A DNA stretch of 5,219 nucleotides from Bacillaceae bacterium (GTDB lineage: Bacteria > Bacillota > Bacilli > Bacillales_A > Planococcaceae): assembly GCA_030149685.1 (NCBI GenBank), contig JASLGI010000182.1:1-5219 (forward strand), in the 5' to 3' direction. The notes beneath the pieces are model-generated. The model was not told where the DNA came from, ran no database searches, and was given only the letters and a program-made list of their open reading frames with translations. Below are positions 5,178-5,219 of the stretch, piece after piece. How positions within the stretch are numbered: position 1 is the first letter of the stretch; each line of letters starts with the position of its first letter. The position numbers were made by a program, and so were the translations under genes.

Positions 5178-5219
5178 TTCAGAAAATTGTTGTATATTTT
5201 GACGACGTCCAGTGCTCCT

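Larger units (their letters stand above)
4773..5219. other. AT-rich gene-free regulatory stretch
   Basis: No convincing coding region was found on either strand. The longest noted candidate is a 39-codon minus-strand frame (5019-4900) without an RBS, overlapping the orphan hairpin. The stretch holds the ARG-box candidates, the orphan hairpin, two plus-strand promoter candidates, the cre site, the repeat cluster and the leader hairpin listed separately. The concentration of sites suggests a long upstream control region for a plus-strand gene starting right of the window. Confidence 0.55.

Noticed and set aside
5137..5202. 21-codon plus-strand frame after the right-hand promoter
   Set aside because: Only a weak AGG lies upstream, the composition is odd, and it overlaps the leader hairpin; too short to support as a leader peptide.
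5159..5219. Plus-strand frame from ATG 5159 open to the window edge
   Set aside because: No RBS, and the ATG is inside the hairpin stem. Twenty codons are too few to judge; more sequence to the right would decide.
5168..5219. Minus-strand C-terminus of a gene entering from the right edge
   Set aside because: The minus frame gives a plausible-looking tail ending at a TGA at 5170-5168, but 16 residues match no family I recognise and no minus-strand terminator with a U-tail follows.

Overview
This window looks like chromosomal DNA of a low- to mid-GC Bacillota, probably of the order Bacillales. The support is strong AAGGAGG-type ribosome binding sites, SigA-like promoters, GTG and ATG starts, U-tailed hairpin terminators, a sequence that fits the Bacillus CcpA cre consensus, and proteins that read like Bacillota homologues. 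The genus cannot be fixed from the sequence alone. No mobile element, CRISPR array, tRNA or rRNA was seen.

Layout from left to right. (1) The 3' part of a class I acyl-CoA transferase / acetyl-CoA hydrolase gene of the succinyl-CoA:acetate CoA-transferase type runs to 1471 and ends at a clear terminator. Its codon use suggests very high expression. (2) A promoter and strong RBS open a two-gene unit: an atypical SDR / NmrA-like NAD(P)-binding protein (1581-2198), translationally coupled through TGATG to an unrecognised 159-residue acidic protein (2198-2677). (3) A bidirectional terminator between convergent genes overlaps both stop codons. (4) On the minus strand lies an RluF-type 23S rRNA pseudouridine synthase (2729-3436, GTG start). 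(5) Divergent promoters in a 120-bp gap lead to rluF and to a solitary, monocistronic trpB (3557-4738), which has a near-consensus SigA promoter and its own terminator and no trpA or other trp gene beside it. (6) The last ~480 bases (4739-5219) are AT-rich and carry no convincing gene but are dense in regulatory signals: tandem ArgR/AhrC-like ARG boxes, an orphan U-tailed hairpin, a plausible promoter with a full-consensus cre site at its start point, a second and stronger promoter with operator-like repeats, and a leader hairpin. This is probably the upstream control region of a gene beyond the right edge.

The genes do not form one pathway. They are ordinary housekeeping or metabolic genes: acetate/CoA metabolism, a putative redox or sensor protein with an unknown partner, rRNA modification, and the last step of tryptophan synthesis. 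No undescribed multi-gene system is evident. The parts most worth a second look are the right-hand regulatory region, which may integrate arginine and carbon signals, the isolated trpB, and the unknown 159-residue protein.
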